Assembly: GCA_938037185.1 (NCBI GenBank)
Contig: CALHQK010000138.1
Coordinates: 1-29,182, forward strand
Direction: 5' to 3'
DNA from: an uncultured Riemerella sp.
Lineage (GTDB): Bacteria; Bacteroidota; Bacteroidia; Flavobacteriales; Weeksellaceae
DNA: 29,182 bases
Each line of letters opens with the position of its first letter. Positions within the stretch are counted from its first letter, which is position 1. This document shows, in pieces, positions 21,628 through 29,157 of the stretch. A program made the translations under genes and the position numbers. The notes below the pieces were generated by a model. It was given only the letters and a program-made list of their open reading frames with translations, had not been told where the DNA came from and ran no database searches.

Positions 21628-22583
21628 TATCTCTCTCTCTTGAAAAAGGAATCCACGAATTCTTCTCCGTTGAACAACTGTAAATCCTCCATTCCTTCGC
21701 CTACGCCGATGTATTTCACAGGAATTTGGAACTGGTCTGAAATCCCGATAACCACACCGCCTTTCGCTGTTCCATCAAGTTTAGTCACAGCAAGTGCATT
21801 TACTTCTGTCGCTGCTGTAAACTGCTTCGCCTGTTCAAAAGCATTCTGCCCTGTAGAGCCATCCAAAACCAAAAGCACCTCGTGCGGAGCATCTGGAACG
21901 ATTTTCTGCATCACTCGTTTGATTTTAGAAAGCTCGTTCATCAGATTGATTTTATTATGAAGCCTTCCCGCTGTGTCTATAATGACTACATCTGCATTCT
22001 GCGCAACAGCCGACTGCAATGTATCAAACGCCACAGAAGCAGGGTCGCTCCCCATTCCTTGTTTTACAATAGGAACGCCTACTCTATCACTCCAGATCAC
22101 AAGCTGGTCTACTGCCGCCGCACGGAAAGTATCCGCCGCACCCAGCACCACTTTTTTCCCTTGGGTTTTGAACTGATGGGCTAATTTTCCTATCGTAGTT
22201 GTCTTCCCTACACCATTCACACCGACTACCATGATGACATAAGGTTTCTTGGTTTCATCGATATTTCCTGTCTTAGAATGCGGATTTTCCAGCAGAAGAG
22301 CAGAGATTTCTTCCCTAAGGATTTTATCAAGTTCAGCCGTATTTACATACTTGTCTCTGGCTGCCCTTTCCTCTATTCTTTGAATAATTTTGATAGTGGT
22401 AGCCGCTCCCACATCCGATGCGATGAGGATTTCCTCCAAATCATCCAAAACCTCATCATCCACTTTGGATTTTCCTATGACAGCTTTGGTAATTTTATCA
22501 AAAAAACCTTGTCTGGACTTTTCTAAACCTTTATCCAGCGTTTCTTTTTCTTCTTTTTTAAATATATTTTTAAACCAAGACAT
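21627..22583 (-). CDS. ftsY: Signal recognition particle receptor FtsY
   Basis: FtsY docks SRP-ribosome complexes at the membrane for co-translational insertion. The 318-residue protein lacks the long acidic A domain of E. coli FtsY and begins with a short amphipathic segment (MSWFKNIFKKEEKE), then the N domain (about 20-100) and G domain (about 110-318). Motifs are GVNGVGKTT (121-129), DTFRAAAVDQL (151-161), DTAGRLHNK and TKLDGTAKGG. It is coupled to thiamine pyrophosphokinase (TAATG) and preceded at 4 bases by an unknown secreted-protein gene. Confidence 0.96.
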   Translation of the reverse strand: MSWFKNIFKKEEKETLDKGLEKSRQGFFDKITKAVIGKSKVDDEVLDDLEEILIASDVGAATTIKIIQRIEERAARDKYVNTAELDKILREEISALLLENPHSKTGNIDETKKPYVIMVVGVNGVGKTTTIGKLAHQFKTQGKKVVLGAADTFRAAAVDQLVIWSDRVGVPIVKQGMGSDPASVAFDTLQSAVAQNADVVIIDTAGRLHNKINLMNELSKIKRVMQKIVPDAPHEVLLVLDGSTGQNAFEQAKQFTAATEVNALAVTKLDGTAKGGVVIGISDQFQIPVKYIGVGEGMEDLQLFNGEEFVDSFFKRER

Positions 22584-22587
22584 ATTA

Positions 22588-23256
22588 TTAATTATTTTTT
22601 TCTTTCTTAAAAGTTTTATTTAAAGGAGATTTTAGAATTTCTTGTATTACAGGCAAATAATAGTCCATAACTTGGTTATTATTCAATAGATAATTATCAT
22701 TATAAACTTGATTTTCAAATTTATGTGTTTTATAACTTGGAGTGACAATGAAAGATCTAGATTGGTCTTCCTTCATATAGAAAAACATTATAAAATTATA
22801 ATACAGAATAGCTCTATTTTTATGTATACTAAATGTGGCTATCCCAAAATTATAACCTAAATTATGATATATTTGCAATGGATTAGATAATCTATAATAT
22901 TCATTTCTAACAATAGCCAATACTCCATCTAAATTATTCTTTTCACAATATTGATTTAAATAGTTTTTAATATCCTTTGTATATCCTAAAACTCCTATTT
23001 GATTTACTTCTCTAAAATTAAAATCAAACCTAACCTCACTATAAATATCATCATGTTTTCGTAATTCTTCTTCTAAAAATTTAACCATATTAAAGGTTCC
23101 TACCTTCTCTTCAATAATTGGAGTAGCTTTAAAGACTCCTTTAAAAAAAACATATCCCATCTCTGGATTTATGTTATAAACTAACCCTATTTTTTGTTGT
23201 GAAAATAGATTTATAGATATTAAAATTTTAAAGAATATTAATTGGTAATATTTCAT
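22588..23256 (-). CDS. Secreted protein of unknown function upstream of ftsY
   Basis: The 222-residue protein has a signal peptide (YYQLIFFKILISINLFSQQ, cleavage near FSQ-Q). The mature part alternates short beta-like stretches (KIGLVYNINPEMGYVFF, GVLAIVRNEYY, RAILYYNFIMFFY) with helices, without recognised motifs. It is very AT-rich compared with ftsY and the ribosomal genes. It stands between DUF4295 and ftsY, genes that are usually adjacent in flavobacteria, and has its own TATATTTG box at 23281-23288 just after a terminator. Its stop is 4 bases before the ftsY ATG, so ftsY, thiamine pyrophosphokinase and the 398-residue secreted protein may depend on this promoter. Function unknown. Confidence 0.65.
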   Translation of the reverse strand: MKYYQLIFFKILISINLFSQQKIGLVYNINPEMGYVFFKGVFKATPIIEEKVGTFNMVKFLEEELRKHDDIYSEVRFDFNFREVNQIGVLGYTKDIKNYLNQYCEKNNLDGVLAIVRNEYYRLSNPLQIYHNLGYNFGIATFSIHKNRAILYYNFIMFFYMKEDQSRSFIVTPSYKTHKFENQVYNDNYLLNNNQVMDYYLPVIQEILKSPLNKTFKKEKNN

Positions 23257-23280
23257 TAATTATATTTATTAAGGTATATG

Positions 23281-23288
23281 CAAATATA
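23281..23288 (-). promoter_or_regulatory. -7 element before the 222-residue secreted protein and ftsY
   Basis: TATATTTG on the minus strand, 24 bp before the ATG at 23256 and touching the T tract of the preceding terminator. No good -33 is present because the hairpin occupies that place. Confidence 0.45.
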
Positions 23289-23318
23289 AAAAAACTACCC
23301 AAAAGAATTGGATAGTTT
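23285..23318 (-). terminator. Terminator of the rpmB-rpmG-DUF4295 unit
   Basis: On the minus strand AAACTATCCAA (23308-23318) pairs with TTGGGTAGTTT (23292-23302; one T-G wobble) over a 5-base loop, followed by more T. It lies 26 bases after the DUF4295 stop. Confidence 0.8.
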
Positions 23319-23344
23319 TATGTATTATTTACAGAAAGTAACAC

Positions 23345-23497
23345 TTATTTTTTCAAATAAGCATCTACTTCATCTGCATTCATTACTTTTTCTTCAAAAA
23401 TGTAAGCTCCAGTTTTAGGAGATTTTACCATTTTTACTACTTTTGTCATCTTTTTAGATGAACCATCTTTTAGGGACGCTACTACTTTTTTTGCCAT
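23345..23497 (-). CDS. DUF4295 family small basic protein
   Basis: This 50-residue frame starts with MAKKVVASLKDGSSKKMTKV and ends with NADEVDAYLKK. The Lys-rich start and size match DUF4295, a small protein found in Bacteroidota directly after rpmG and often thought to be associated with ribosomes. It starts 18 bases after the rpmG stop and is followed by a terminator. The function is not known; a ribosomal role is inferred from its neighbours only. Confidence 0.85.
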   Translation of the reverse strand: MAKKVVASLKDGSSKKMTKVVKMVKSPKTGAYIFEEKVMNADEVDAYLKK

Positions 23498-23515
23498 CGC
23501 TAATAATCTTTATAG

Positions 23516-23698
23516 TTATTTAATCTCCTTATGAACTGTATATTTCTTTAGAACTGGATTGTATTTCTTAAGCTCCAATCTCTCAGTAGTGTTCTTCTTG
23601 TTTTTCGTAGTGATATATCTGCTCATTCCAGGCATACCGCTCTCTTTATGTTCTGTGCACTCAAGAATAACTTGAACTCTGTTTCCTTTCTTTGCCAT
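23516..23698 (-). CDS. rpmG: 50S ribosomal protein L33
   Basis: The 60-residue protein matches bacterial L33: AKKGNRVQVILECTEHK at the start, the RYITTKNKKNTTERLELKKYNP core, and KKYTVHKEIK at the end. It has a single Cys (Cys14), so it is the zinc-independent form. It lies between rpmB (8-base gap) and the DUF4295 gene. Confidence 0.95.
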   Translation of the reverse strand: MAKKGNRVQVILECTEHKESGMPGMSRYITTKNKKNTTERLELKKYNPVLKKYTVHKEIK

Positions 23699-23706
23699 TT
23701 TCTTAA

Positions 23707-23943
23707 TTATTTAATAAATCCATTTCTAACAGCTCTTTCCAAAGCTTCTTCGATCCCAATCTTGTTAATAACTCTCAATCCATGAGCAGACACTCTCAAT
23801 GTGATGTGTCTATCCTGCTCTGGAAGGTAAAACTTCTTCTCAAGAAGGTTGATTTCGAACCTTCTTTTCGTCTTGTTGTTAGCGTGAGACACATGGTTTC
23901 CTACCATTGCACGCTTCCCTGTAATTTGACAAATTCTTGACAT
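23707..23943 (-). CDS. rpmB: 50S ribosomal protein L28
   Basis: The 78-residue protein matches L28: SRICQITGKRAMVGNHVSHA at the start, NNKTKRRFEINLLEKKFYL, and the closing helix region IGIEEALERAVRNGFIK. It is first in the rpmB-rpmG-DUF4295 unit, with a candidate promoter at 23984-24015. Confidence 0.96.
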   Translation of the reverse strand: MSRICQITGKRAMVGNHVSHANNKTKRRFEINLLEKKFYLPEQDRHITLRVSAHGLRVINKIGIEEALERAVRNGFIK

Positions 23944-23983
23944 ATCTATATGCTCTAATAATTATTTCTACTTTATAATTTTG

Positions 23984-24015
23984 CAAAATAACAGCTTTTT
24001 TTTCGAACTCGCAAA
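23984..24015 (-). promoter_or_regulatory. Candidate promoter of the rpmB unit
   Basis: On the minus strand TTTG (24012-24015), 20 bp, TTATTTTG (23984-23991): the -7 box has one mismatch to TAnnTTTG. Leader about 35-40 bases. Confidence 0.45.
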
Positions 24016-24049
24016 TATTATAACTAAAATTTAAATCTTTTTTAATTTA

Positions 24050-24514
24050 TTATTTCAATTTCAGCTGTCTATCAATTCTCTGTTCCAAAGAGATGAAAGT
24101 TTCGGTTCTTGTTACTCCCTTTAAAGTCTGTATCCTGCTGAGCACCTCCATCAGATGGTCATTATCAACACATAACACCTTGATAAACAAAGTATAATTT
24201 CCCGTAATATAATGAGCTTCTACCACTTCATTTATCCCTTCCAAAACCTCTATGGTCTCCTTGGAATGGCTCGGCTGGTCAAGATAAATTCCTACAAAAG
24301 ACACCACCTTATAGCCTACTCGTCTCGGATTGAGCAGGGTTACAGAAGTTTCTATCACACCGGCCTGTTCAAGTTTTTTCACTCTCTGATGCACCGTTGT
24401 GGTAGATATTCCCACATTCTGGGAGATAACCGCCTGAGATATTTTGGGATTATCCATCAGCATTTGGATGATGAGCTTGTCTATATCGTCTAATATATAA
24501 TTTTCTGTTTTCAT
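24050..24514 (-). CDS. Lrp/AsnC-family transcriptional regulator
   Basis: The 154-residue protein has the N-terminal winged HTH (about 8-60: DDIDKLIIQMLMDNPKISQ, then VGISTTTVHQRVKKLEQAGVI) and a C-terminal RAM ligand-binding domain (about 65-150: VVSFVGIYLDQPSHS, EAHYITGNYTLFIKVLCVD, GVTRTETFISLEQ). Members bind amino acids, form octamers and control amino-acid metabolism or global responses. It follows the EEP-fold hydrolase gene by 5 bases. The ligand cannot be told from sequence. Confidence 0.93.
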   Translation of the reverse strand: MKTENYILDDIDKLIIQMLMDNPKISQAVISQNVGISTTTVHQRVKKLEQAGVIETSVTLLNPRRVGYKVVSFVGIYLDQPSHSKETIEVLEGINEVVEAHYITGNYTLFIKVLCVDNDHLMEVLSRIQTLKGVTRTETFISLEQRIDRQLKLK

Positions 24515-24519
24515 TTTTT

Positions 24520-25464
24520 CTATTTAGAAAATTCAACTAAAACTGGGAAATGATCACTATATCCGCCTAAATATCGCGTACCTGCATAAGTCCTGAAAGG
24601 CTTCCCCTGATACTTTCCTTCTCGGGTTTTAATGTCTTCATGAGTAAAAACTTCAGCTTTTCTGAAATTCAACACAGAATTATGAAGAAAAAAATCTCTG
24701 GAAAGGATGATCTGGTCAAACAAAAGTCCCTGCCGCTGGTAGTAGGTAGAATACTTCCTCTCTGTATATAGGTGCATGAAAGGATTCTCCAATATTTTCT
24801 CCGAACCATCTTTGTAGAGCAGATAGTTGATATTCTCTGCATAAGGATTTTCATTGAAATCCCCTAAGATTACCACTGTTTCACCGCTTCCTTTTATAAG
24901 TTCCAGCACTCGTTCTTTCACATTTTTCAGGATGTAGTCCCGCTTCGGCTGGTTGATATCCTGTTCCCTTTTGGAAGGAAGATGCAGCACAAATGCATGG
25001 ATGATTTCATTTTCGTATTCCAGTTTGCATTGCAGAACATCCCGCGTGGTGTCTATACCATCCCTGCCATCTTCCTCAAACTCAAAGATAAAACTCATGG
25101 TCTCAGATTCTATGAATTTTATTTTAGTCCTATCGTAGAGCAGTGCCGTATCCACGCCTCTTTCGTCCAAGGAATCATGGTGGATATAAGAATACCGCCC
25201 GCCGAAAGGCTCCATATTCACCAAATCTTCTAATACCGAGTTGTCCGCTATCTCGGCTAAACCGATAATCATCGGGAGGGTTTTCTTTTCCTTCTCTATA
25301 AGTTCGAATACATGAGACAGGCGGTGCAGTTTGTGATTATACCTCCAAGCATTCCATTTCTTCAATCCAGAAAATTTCCGGCTTTCTCCTTTTTGAAATT
25401 TCTCATCGGGTGGAAAAAGATTTTCCACATTGTAGAACATCATCAGCTCGTTTCTATTTTCCAC
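24520..25464 (-). CDS. Endonuclease/exonuclease/phosphatase (EEP) fold protein
   Basis: The EEP fold is shared by metal-dependent nucleases and phosphodiesterases. The 314-residue protein shows FYNVENLF (10-17, metal-site Asn12), GLAEIADN (69-75, Glu71), an internal HLPSKR, GDFNENPY with the catalytic Asp-x-Asn pair, and the closing SDHFPVLVEF with the Asp-His pair. No signal peptide or membrane segment is seen, so it acts in the cytoplasm. The start is GTG at 25464; the next candidate ATG (25443) would remove the residues before the first strand. It lies between trmD (28 bases upstream) and the Lrp-type gene (5 bases downstream). The substrate (DNA, RNA, lipid or nucleotide) is unknown. Confidence 0.85.
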   Translation of the reverse strand: MENRNELMMFYNVENLFPPDEKFQKGESRKFSGLKKWNAWRYNHKLHRLSHVFELIEKEKKTLPMIIGLAEIADNSVLEDLVNMEPFGGRYSYIHHDSLDERGVDTALLYDRTKIKFIESETMSFIFEFEEDGRDGIDTTRDVLQCKLEYENEIIHAFVLHLPSKREQDINQPKRDYILKNVKERVLELIKGSGETVVILGDFNENPYAENINYLLYKDGSEKILENPFMHLYTERKYSTYYQRQGLLFDQIILSRDFFLHNSVLNFRKAEVFTHEDIKTREGKYQGKPFRTYAGTRYLGGYSDHFPVLVEFSK

Positions 25465-25492
25465 CTTAATAGATATTGGGTTTTATAACTAA

Positions 25493-26167
25493 TTATTGTA
25501 ACAAATCTGGTCTTTTTCTCTGGGTGATTTCCAGAGCCTTCTCATGGCGCCAGTCTTCTATCGCTGCAAAATTCCCGCTCAGCAGTATTTTCGGAACTTC
25601 CATTCCTTTATAAACCTCGGGTCTGGTGTAGATGGGAGGCGAGAGCAGGTTGTCCTGAAAGCTGTCCATCAGGGCAGATTGTTCATCGTTCAGCACACCA
25701 GGGAGCAGGCGGATGACCGCATCTGCCAGCACACATGCCGCAAGCTCGCCGCCGGTAAGCACAAAATCGCCGATGGATATTTCCTTCGTTACATGCAGGT
25801 CTCTCACCCGCTGGTCTATTCCTTTGTAATGTCCGCAGAGGAATATCAGATTTTTGGTAAGAGAAAGACTATTGGCCGTCTTTTGGTTAAGCGTTTCCCC
25901 ATCGGGGGTGAGATAGATTACCTCATCATAATCTCTTTCGGATTTCAGCTGAGATATGCATTTGTCCAGCGGTTCTACCATCATCACCATTCCTGCACCA
26001 CCGCCATACTGCGTGTCATCTATCTGTTTGTAGTTATTGGTCGCAAAATCTCTCACATTATGAAAATGCACCTCCACCAGTCCCTTTTCTATCGCCCGTT
26101 TCATCATAGAGGCTTTGAAGGGACTTTCCATCAGCTCTGGTACTACCGTAATAATATCTATCCGCAT
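25493..26167 (-). CDS. trmD: tRNA (guanine-37-N1)-methyltransferase TrmD
   Basis: TrmD methylates G37 next to the anticodon, preventing frameshifts. The 224-residue SPOUT enzyme shows GGGAGMVMMVEP (55-66), the knot-forming LCGHYKGIDQRV (110-121), SIGDFVLTGGE (131-141) and the inter-domain D-S-F (168-170) with catalytic Asp168, then SPPIYTRPEVYKG and LSGNFAAIEDWRH. All are canonical. It has a TATTTTTG box at 26192-26199 and probably heads a trmD-EEP-Lrp transcript. It is not in the usual rpsP-rimM-trmD-rplS operon. Confidence 0.97.
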   Translation of the reverse strand: MRIDIITVVPELMESPFKASMMKRAIEKGLVEVHFHNVRDFATNNYKQIDDTQYGGGAGMVMMVEPLDKCISQLKSERDYDEVIYLTPDGETLNQKTANSLSLTKNLIFLCGHYKGIDQRVRDLHVTKEISIGDFVLTGGELAACVLADAVIRLLPGVLNDEQSALMDSFQDNLLSPPIYTRPEVYKGMEVPKILLSGNFAAIEDWRHEKALEITQRKRPDLLQ

Positions 26168-26191
26168 AAGCGTTTTTTTCTAACTAAGCGA

Positions 26192-26199
26192 CAAAAATA
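26192..26199 (-). promoter_or_regulatory. -7 element of trmD
   Basis: TATTTTTG on the minus strand, 24 bp before the trmD ATG. Confidence 0.5.
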
Positions 26200-26280
26200 C
26201 ACAATTTTTCTTTAATCCCCGATAGGTTTTTGTAATGTCCATAAGGATAAGACAACTGGAATTTTTCAGAATTGGATATT

Positions 26281-26429
26281 CAGAGTGGCTGAGATAGGAA
26301 GCTACAGGGTGTGGTTTGCACTTTCAGTGTGTCCGAGATAACAAACTACAGGGTGTAGTTGGTATTTTTTGTTAAAAAAATAGAAGATACAGGGTGTGGT
26401 TTACACTTTCAGGGTGTCCGAGACACCAA
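26281..26429. repeat. Degenerate tandem repeat, period about 41-45 bp, in the trmD-lnt gap
   Basis: The 340-base gap between trmD and lnt (26168-26507) has no gene. Two 38-base copies at 26303-26340 and 26388-26425 agree at 35 of 38 positions. The core TACAGGGTGTRGTT also occurs a third time at 26347-26360, 44 bases after the first and 41 before the last, and a decayed copy of the other half is at 26281-26299 (14 of 19 positions match 26326-26344). Within it AACTAC-AGGGT-GTAGTT (26344-26360) and GGTGTC-CGA-GACACC (26413-26427) are short inverted repeats able to form hairpins. This is a decayed array or repeated extragenic element; its function is unknown. The rest of the gap (26430-26507) holds only an A/T-rich leader-like stretch. 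Confidence 0.7.
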
Positions 26430-26507
26430 TCTGGGAAAATTCCGCCGTTTTTTTTTACCTTGAAAGTCCGATCCTTCGGTGGAAACTCTATTTTAAATTA
26501 AACAATA

Positions 26508-28124
26508 TTATGTTTGTGGATTTGGCCTGCGTTTTACCAGCTTTGCGATGAATAGAAAACAGAACGCAGCGATGGAAATTTTAGACAGCAGGTCGCCTAT
26601 TTTACTATAAATAGTCTCTTTTTCATACAGCTGAACATCGGCTGTCAGCGTATTTTTCTCATTGTAAAGCGTATGCGCGAGGATATCGCCACGGGCATTG
26701 ATATGCGCAGAAATCCCACCATTAGCCGAACGAGCGACTTCTCTTCGGTTTTCTATGGCACGAAGTCTGGCATACGCCAAAAGCTGCTGATGCCCCTGCG
26801 ATGCGCCCCACCAAGAGTCATTGGTGATGACACCGAGGAAGTTTGCGCCGTTTTTCACATAGTCGGTCACAAATTCGCCATAAATACTTTCATAGCAGAT
26901 GATGGGAGCAATTTTCCCTTTGTTGTAAGGATTAGCAAAAACCTTTCGTTCCTTGTCCGTTCCCAGTGAAGCAATCGTCCCACCGAAATTCAGCATAGCA
27001 TCGCCCAAAATAGGTTTGAGGACATTCATATAAGGGAAAATTTCCACACCTGGCACAAGTTTTCCTTTGTGATAAATCTGAATTTCTTCCTCTGGAACAA
27101 TCTGTAATGCCGAATTAAAACTATCCGCCCAGAAGCCCTGCCTATCGTAAAAAGTAGCACTTTCTGGCTTTTCTTCATCGTTATTATAAATCTTATGAGT
27201 AGAAACTCCGCCCATAAAAACTGACTTCGGATGAGTTTTCAGGAAATTCTCCACCATGTGGATAGACTGACTGTTATGAAGTCCTTTCTCGGAAAGTCCG
27301 CCATAACCAGGGAAAGAAGTCTCAGGCGAGAGATAAAAATCTATTTTAGAGGAGTTTTCTGCCAAAGAAAAAAGCTCCTGCACTATCTGAAGGCTGTCTT
27401 TTTGGTATTTTTCGTGATAAGGGTCTAAATTCGGCTGAAGCATCATAACACGGACTTTTCCCATTGGTTTTTCATCAAACTGATGATATTTAAATAAGGA
27501 AATCATCATCGGCACAGCAATCAGCCCCAAAACCGCGACAGAGGTTTTAACCAAAAACCTTTTCTCTGTCCACCATATTTTAACAATATAAAAAATCAAG
27601 ACATTGAGCGTTAAAATCCAGAAACTCCCCCCCGTAGCTCCCAAAGTGTCATACCACTGTATCAGCTGAGGATAGTCTGCAAAGGAGTTTCCGAGGTTCA
27701 GCCAAGGCCATGTAAATTCCCACGCCATATGGAAATATTCAAAACTCATCCATACAAACACGAAAAAAAACAGTCCCAAAGGAAGTTTTTTGCCTTTTTT
27801 ATACCAATGAAAAAGCTGAAAAGTTGTGGACATCAGCAGGGAATTGACCAAAACAGGGAAAACCACCGCCATAAGGGCAGGGCTGCCATCTGGATTTTGT
27901 GAATTATAAAGCCAACCTGTGGTTATGACATTCCAAATGATAAAAGTAAGGTATGAACAACCAAAAACCGCCCAGCCTTTTCTTTTTATATCCGATTGAG
28001 AAATATTTTCCTCCACCAATAACAAAGGGACAAACGCCACAAAAATAAAAAATGGAATGCCATAAGTAGGCCACGAAACCGACAGCAATATGCCCGACAA
28101 AACCACACAAAAAAGATTTTTCAT
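26508..28124 (-). CDS. lnt: Apolipoprotein N-acyltransferase
   Basis: Lnt adds the third acyl chain to lipoproteins at the periplasmic face of the inner membrane. The 538-residue protein has about six N-terminal helices (to about 215), a nitrilase (CN-hydrolase) domain (about 224-505) and a final helix (about 515-530). The catalytic triad is visible as Glu268 in YLSPETSFPG, Lys355 in YHKGKLVPG and Cys410 in PIICYESIYG. Length is usual. Its promoter box forms a palindrome with that of the divergent VanZ-like gene. Acylated lipoproteins would be the clients of Lol-type permeases such as the one at 3280, but no direct link is shown. Confidence 0.95.
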   Translation of the reverse strand: MKNLFCVVLSGILLSVSWPTYGIPFFIFVAFVPLLLVEENISQSDIKRKGWAVFGCSYLTFIIWNVITTGWLYNSQNPDGSPALMAVVFPVLVNSLLMSTTFQLFHWYKKGKKLPLGLFFFVFVWMSFEYFHMAWEFTWPWLNLGNSFADYPQLIQWYDTLGATGGSFWILTLNVLIFYIVKIWWTEKRFLVKTSVAVLGLIAVPMMISLFKYHQFDEKPMGKVRVMMLQPNLDPYHEKYQKDSLQIVQELFSLAENSSKIDFYLSPETSFPGYGGLSEKGLHNSQSIHMVENFLKTHPKSVFMGGVSTHKIYNNDEEKPESATFYDRQGFWADSFNSALQIVPEEEIQIYHKGKLVPGVEIFPYMNVLKPILGDAMLNFGGTIASLGTDKERKVFANPYNKGKIAPIICYESIYGEFVTDYVKNGANFLGVITNDSWWGASQGHQQLLAYARLRAIENRREVARSANGGISAHINARGDILAHTLYNEKNTLTADVQLYEKETIYSKIGDLLSKISIAAFCFLFIAKLVKRRPNPQT

Positions 28125-28142
28125 ACTTTATAATTTCAAGGG

Positions 28143-28160
28143 CAAAAATACTTATTTTTG
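28143..28160. promoter_or_regulatory. Palindrome of two opposing -7 boxes (lnt and vanZ-like gene)
   Basis: CAAAAATACTTATTTTTG contains TATTTTTG on both strands, 2 bases apart and pointing outward. Each lies 18-19 bases before the ATG of its gene (lnt at 28124, VanZ-like at 28180). The -33 region of each promoter falls on the transcribed start of the other, so simultaneous use seems sterically difficult. No clear TTG -33 box is seen for either. Confidence 0.6.
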
Positions 28161-28179
28161 CTAAAATCTCAGTTTTTGT

Positions 28180-28605
28180 ATGATTTTTAGGAAAATTTAT
28201 CGCATTTTTATCTTTCCTTACACTATTTTTCTGCTGTATCTGATGTTCCTCGGATTTGGGAGAGAACAGCACGAAGCGAATATTGTAAGGCTTTTACCAT
28301 TTGTTTCCACGATTCTTTTTGTTCAAAACACCACTTCCTGGGAAAGTATCATCATCAATCTTTTGGGAAACATCATCATGTTCATTCCTTTTGGATTTTT
28401 AGGCTGGCTGAATGCGAAATATTTTAATTTTAAAAAACTTATTGTGGATTTTTTATCGGTTTTAATCATCGTGGAAGCCCTACAATACCTTACGAGGCTC
28501 GGTGTTTTTGATATTGATGATTTGGCGCTTAATTCCATCGGCGTATGGATAGGATTTCAGATGAGAAAATTTATTGATAATTTTAATATTAAGTATGGAA
28601 AATAA
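28180..28605 (+). CDS. VanZ-like membrane protein
   Basis: The 141-residue protein has four membrane segments (about 7-26, 37-53, 55-82 and 88-115) and VanZ-family features: the LLGNIIMFIPFGFLGWL region and the D-D-L-A-L-N-S-I-G-V-W-I-G segment near the C-terminus. VanZ proteins influence teicoplanin sensitivity in enterococci, but the wider family is of unknown function. There is no glycopeptide resistance locus here. Its last 11 bases overlap the start of the next gene, which suggests coupled translation. Confidence 0.85.
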   Translation: MIFRKIYRIFIFPYTIFLLYLMFLGFGREQHEANIVRLLPFVSTILFVQNTTSWESIIINLLGNIIMFIPFGFLGWLNAKYFNFKKLIVDFLSVLIIVEALQYLTRLGVFDIDDLALNSIGVWIGFQMRKFIDNFNIKYGK

Positions 28606-29044
28606 GGAAGTAATAAAAAGAAGTTTAGTAGTTATTTTAGTTTTGTTAGGTAGTATTATGATATTTTTTTTAGGAAATATGATTTTTTGGAGTATTGCCA
28701 TGGGAAAAGCAGAAGTATATCCTTCATCACCAGAAGAAGATCTATTCATAGAAAATTTAGAAGAAAAAACCAACCTATGGATAATGTACTTTCCTCTTCC
28801 TAAAGGAAATACCATCCAAGATATAAATGTACACAAAAAAGGATATATAGAACCTAATATAACTATCAACAAGGATAATATTAAAACTTTCAGTGATTCT
28901 GTTTTTACTGAATTTATGAAAGTTTATTCTCTAAAAAAAGAAACTGATAGTTTATTTATAACTTTTAGTCTTGATAGTTTACGGAATGAAAAAACTAAAA
29001 TATATTATCGTATAGACACATCTTTTCATTATAAAGTAAAATAA
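28595..29044 (+). CDS. Membrane-anchored protein of unknown function
   Basis: From the ATG at 28595 the protein is 149 residues. A single membrane helix (about 10-36: KRSLVVILVLLGSIMIFFL onward) is followed by a charged extracytoplasmic domain rich in Lys, Asn, Ser and Asp with beta-like stretches (IDTSFHYKVK at the end). No family recognised. It overlaps the VanZ-like gene by 11 bases and is AT-rich. An earlier TTG start is possible but would only add seven hydrophobic residues. Confidence 0.65.
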   Translation: MENKEVIKRSLVVILVLLGSIMIFFLGNMIFWSIAMGKAEVYPSSPEEDLFIENLEEKTNLWIMYFPLPKGNTIQDINVHKKGYIEPNITINKDNIKTFSDSVFTEFMKVYSLKKETDSLFITFSLDSLRNEKTKIYYRIDTSFHYKVK

Positions 29045-29128
29045 TTTCTATCAAAATATGCTTTATCTATATTATTTCAAAGATAATTTTAAAGAATTTT
29101 CAAGGTTTTATTTCTTACTAAAAAAATG

Positions 29129-29136
29129 TAAATTTG
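29129..29136 (+). promoter_or_regulatory. -7 element of the last, partial gene
   Basis: TAAATTTG fits TAnnTTTG, 21 bp before the ATG at 29158. Confidence 0.4.
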
Positions 29137-29157
29137 TGTCCATTAAAATATAATGAA

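Noticed and set aside
25544..26215. Long frame antisense to trmD
   Set aside because: It mirrors trmD almost exactly, has no family features and no promoter; trmD motifs are canonical on the other strand.
26281..26429. CRISPR array
   Set aside because: Repeat units are too few and too diverged, spacers are not distinct from repeats, and no cas genes are nearby.
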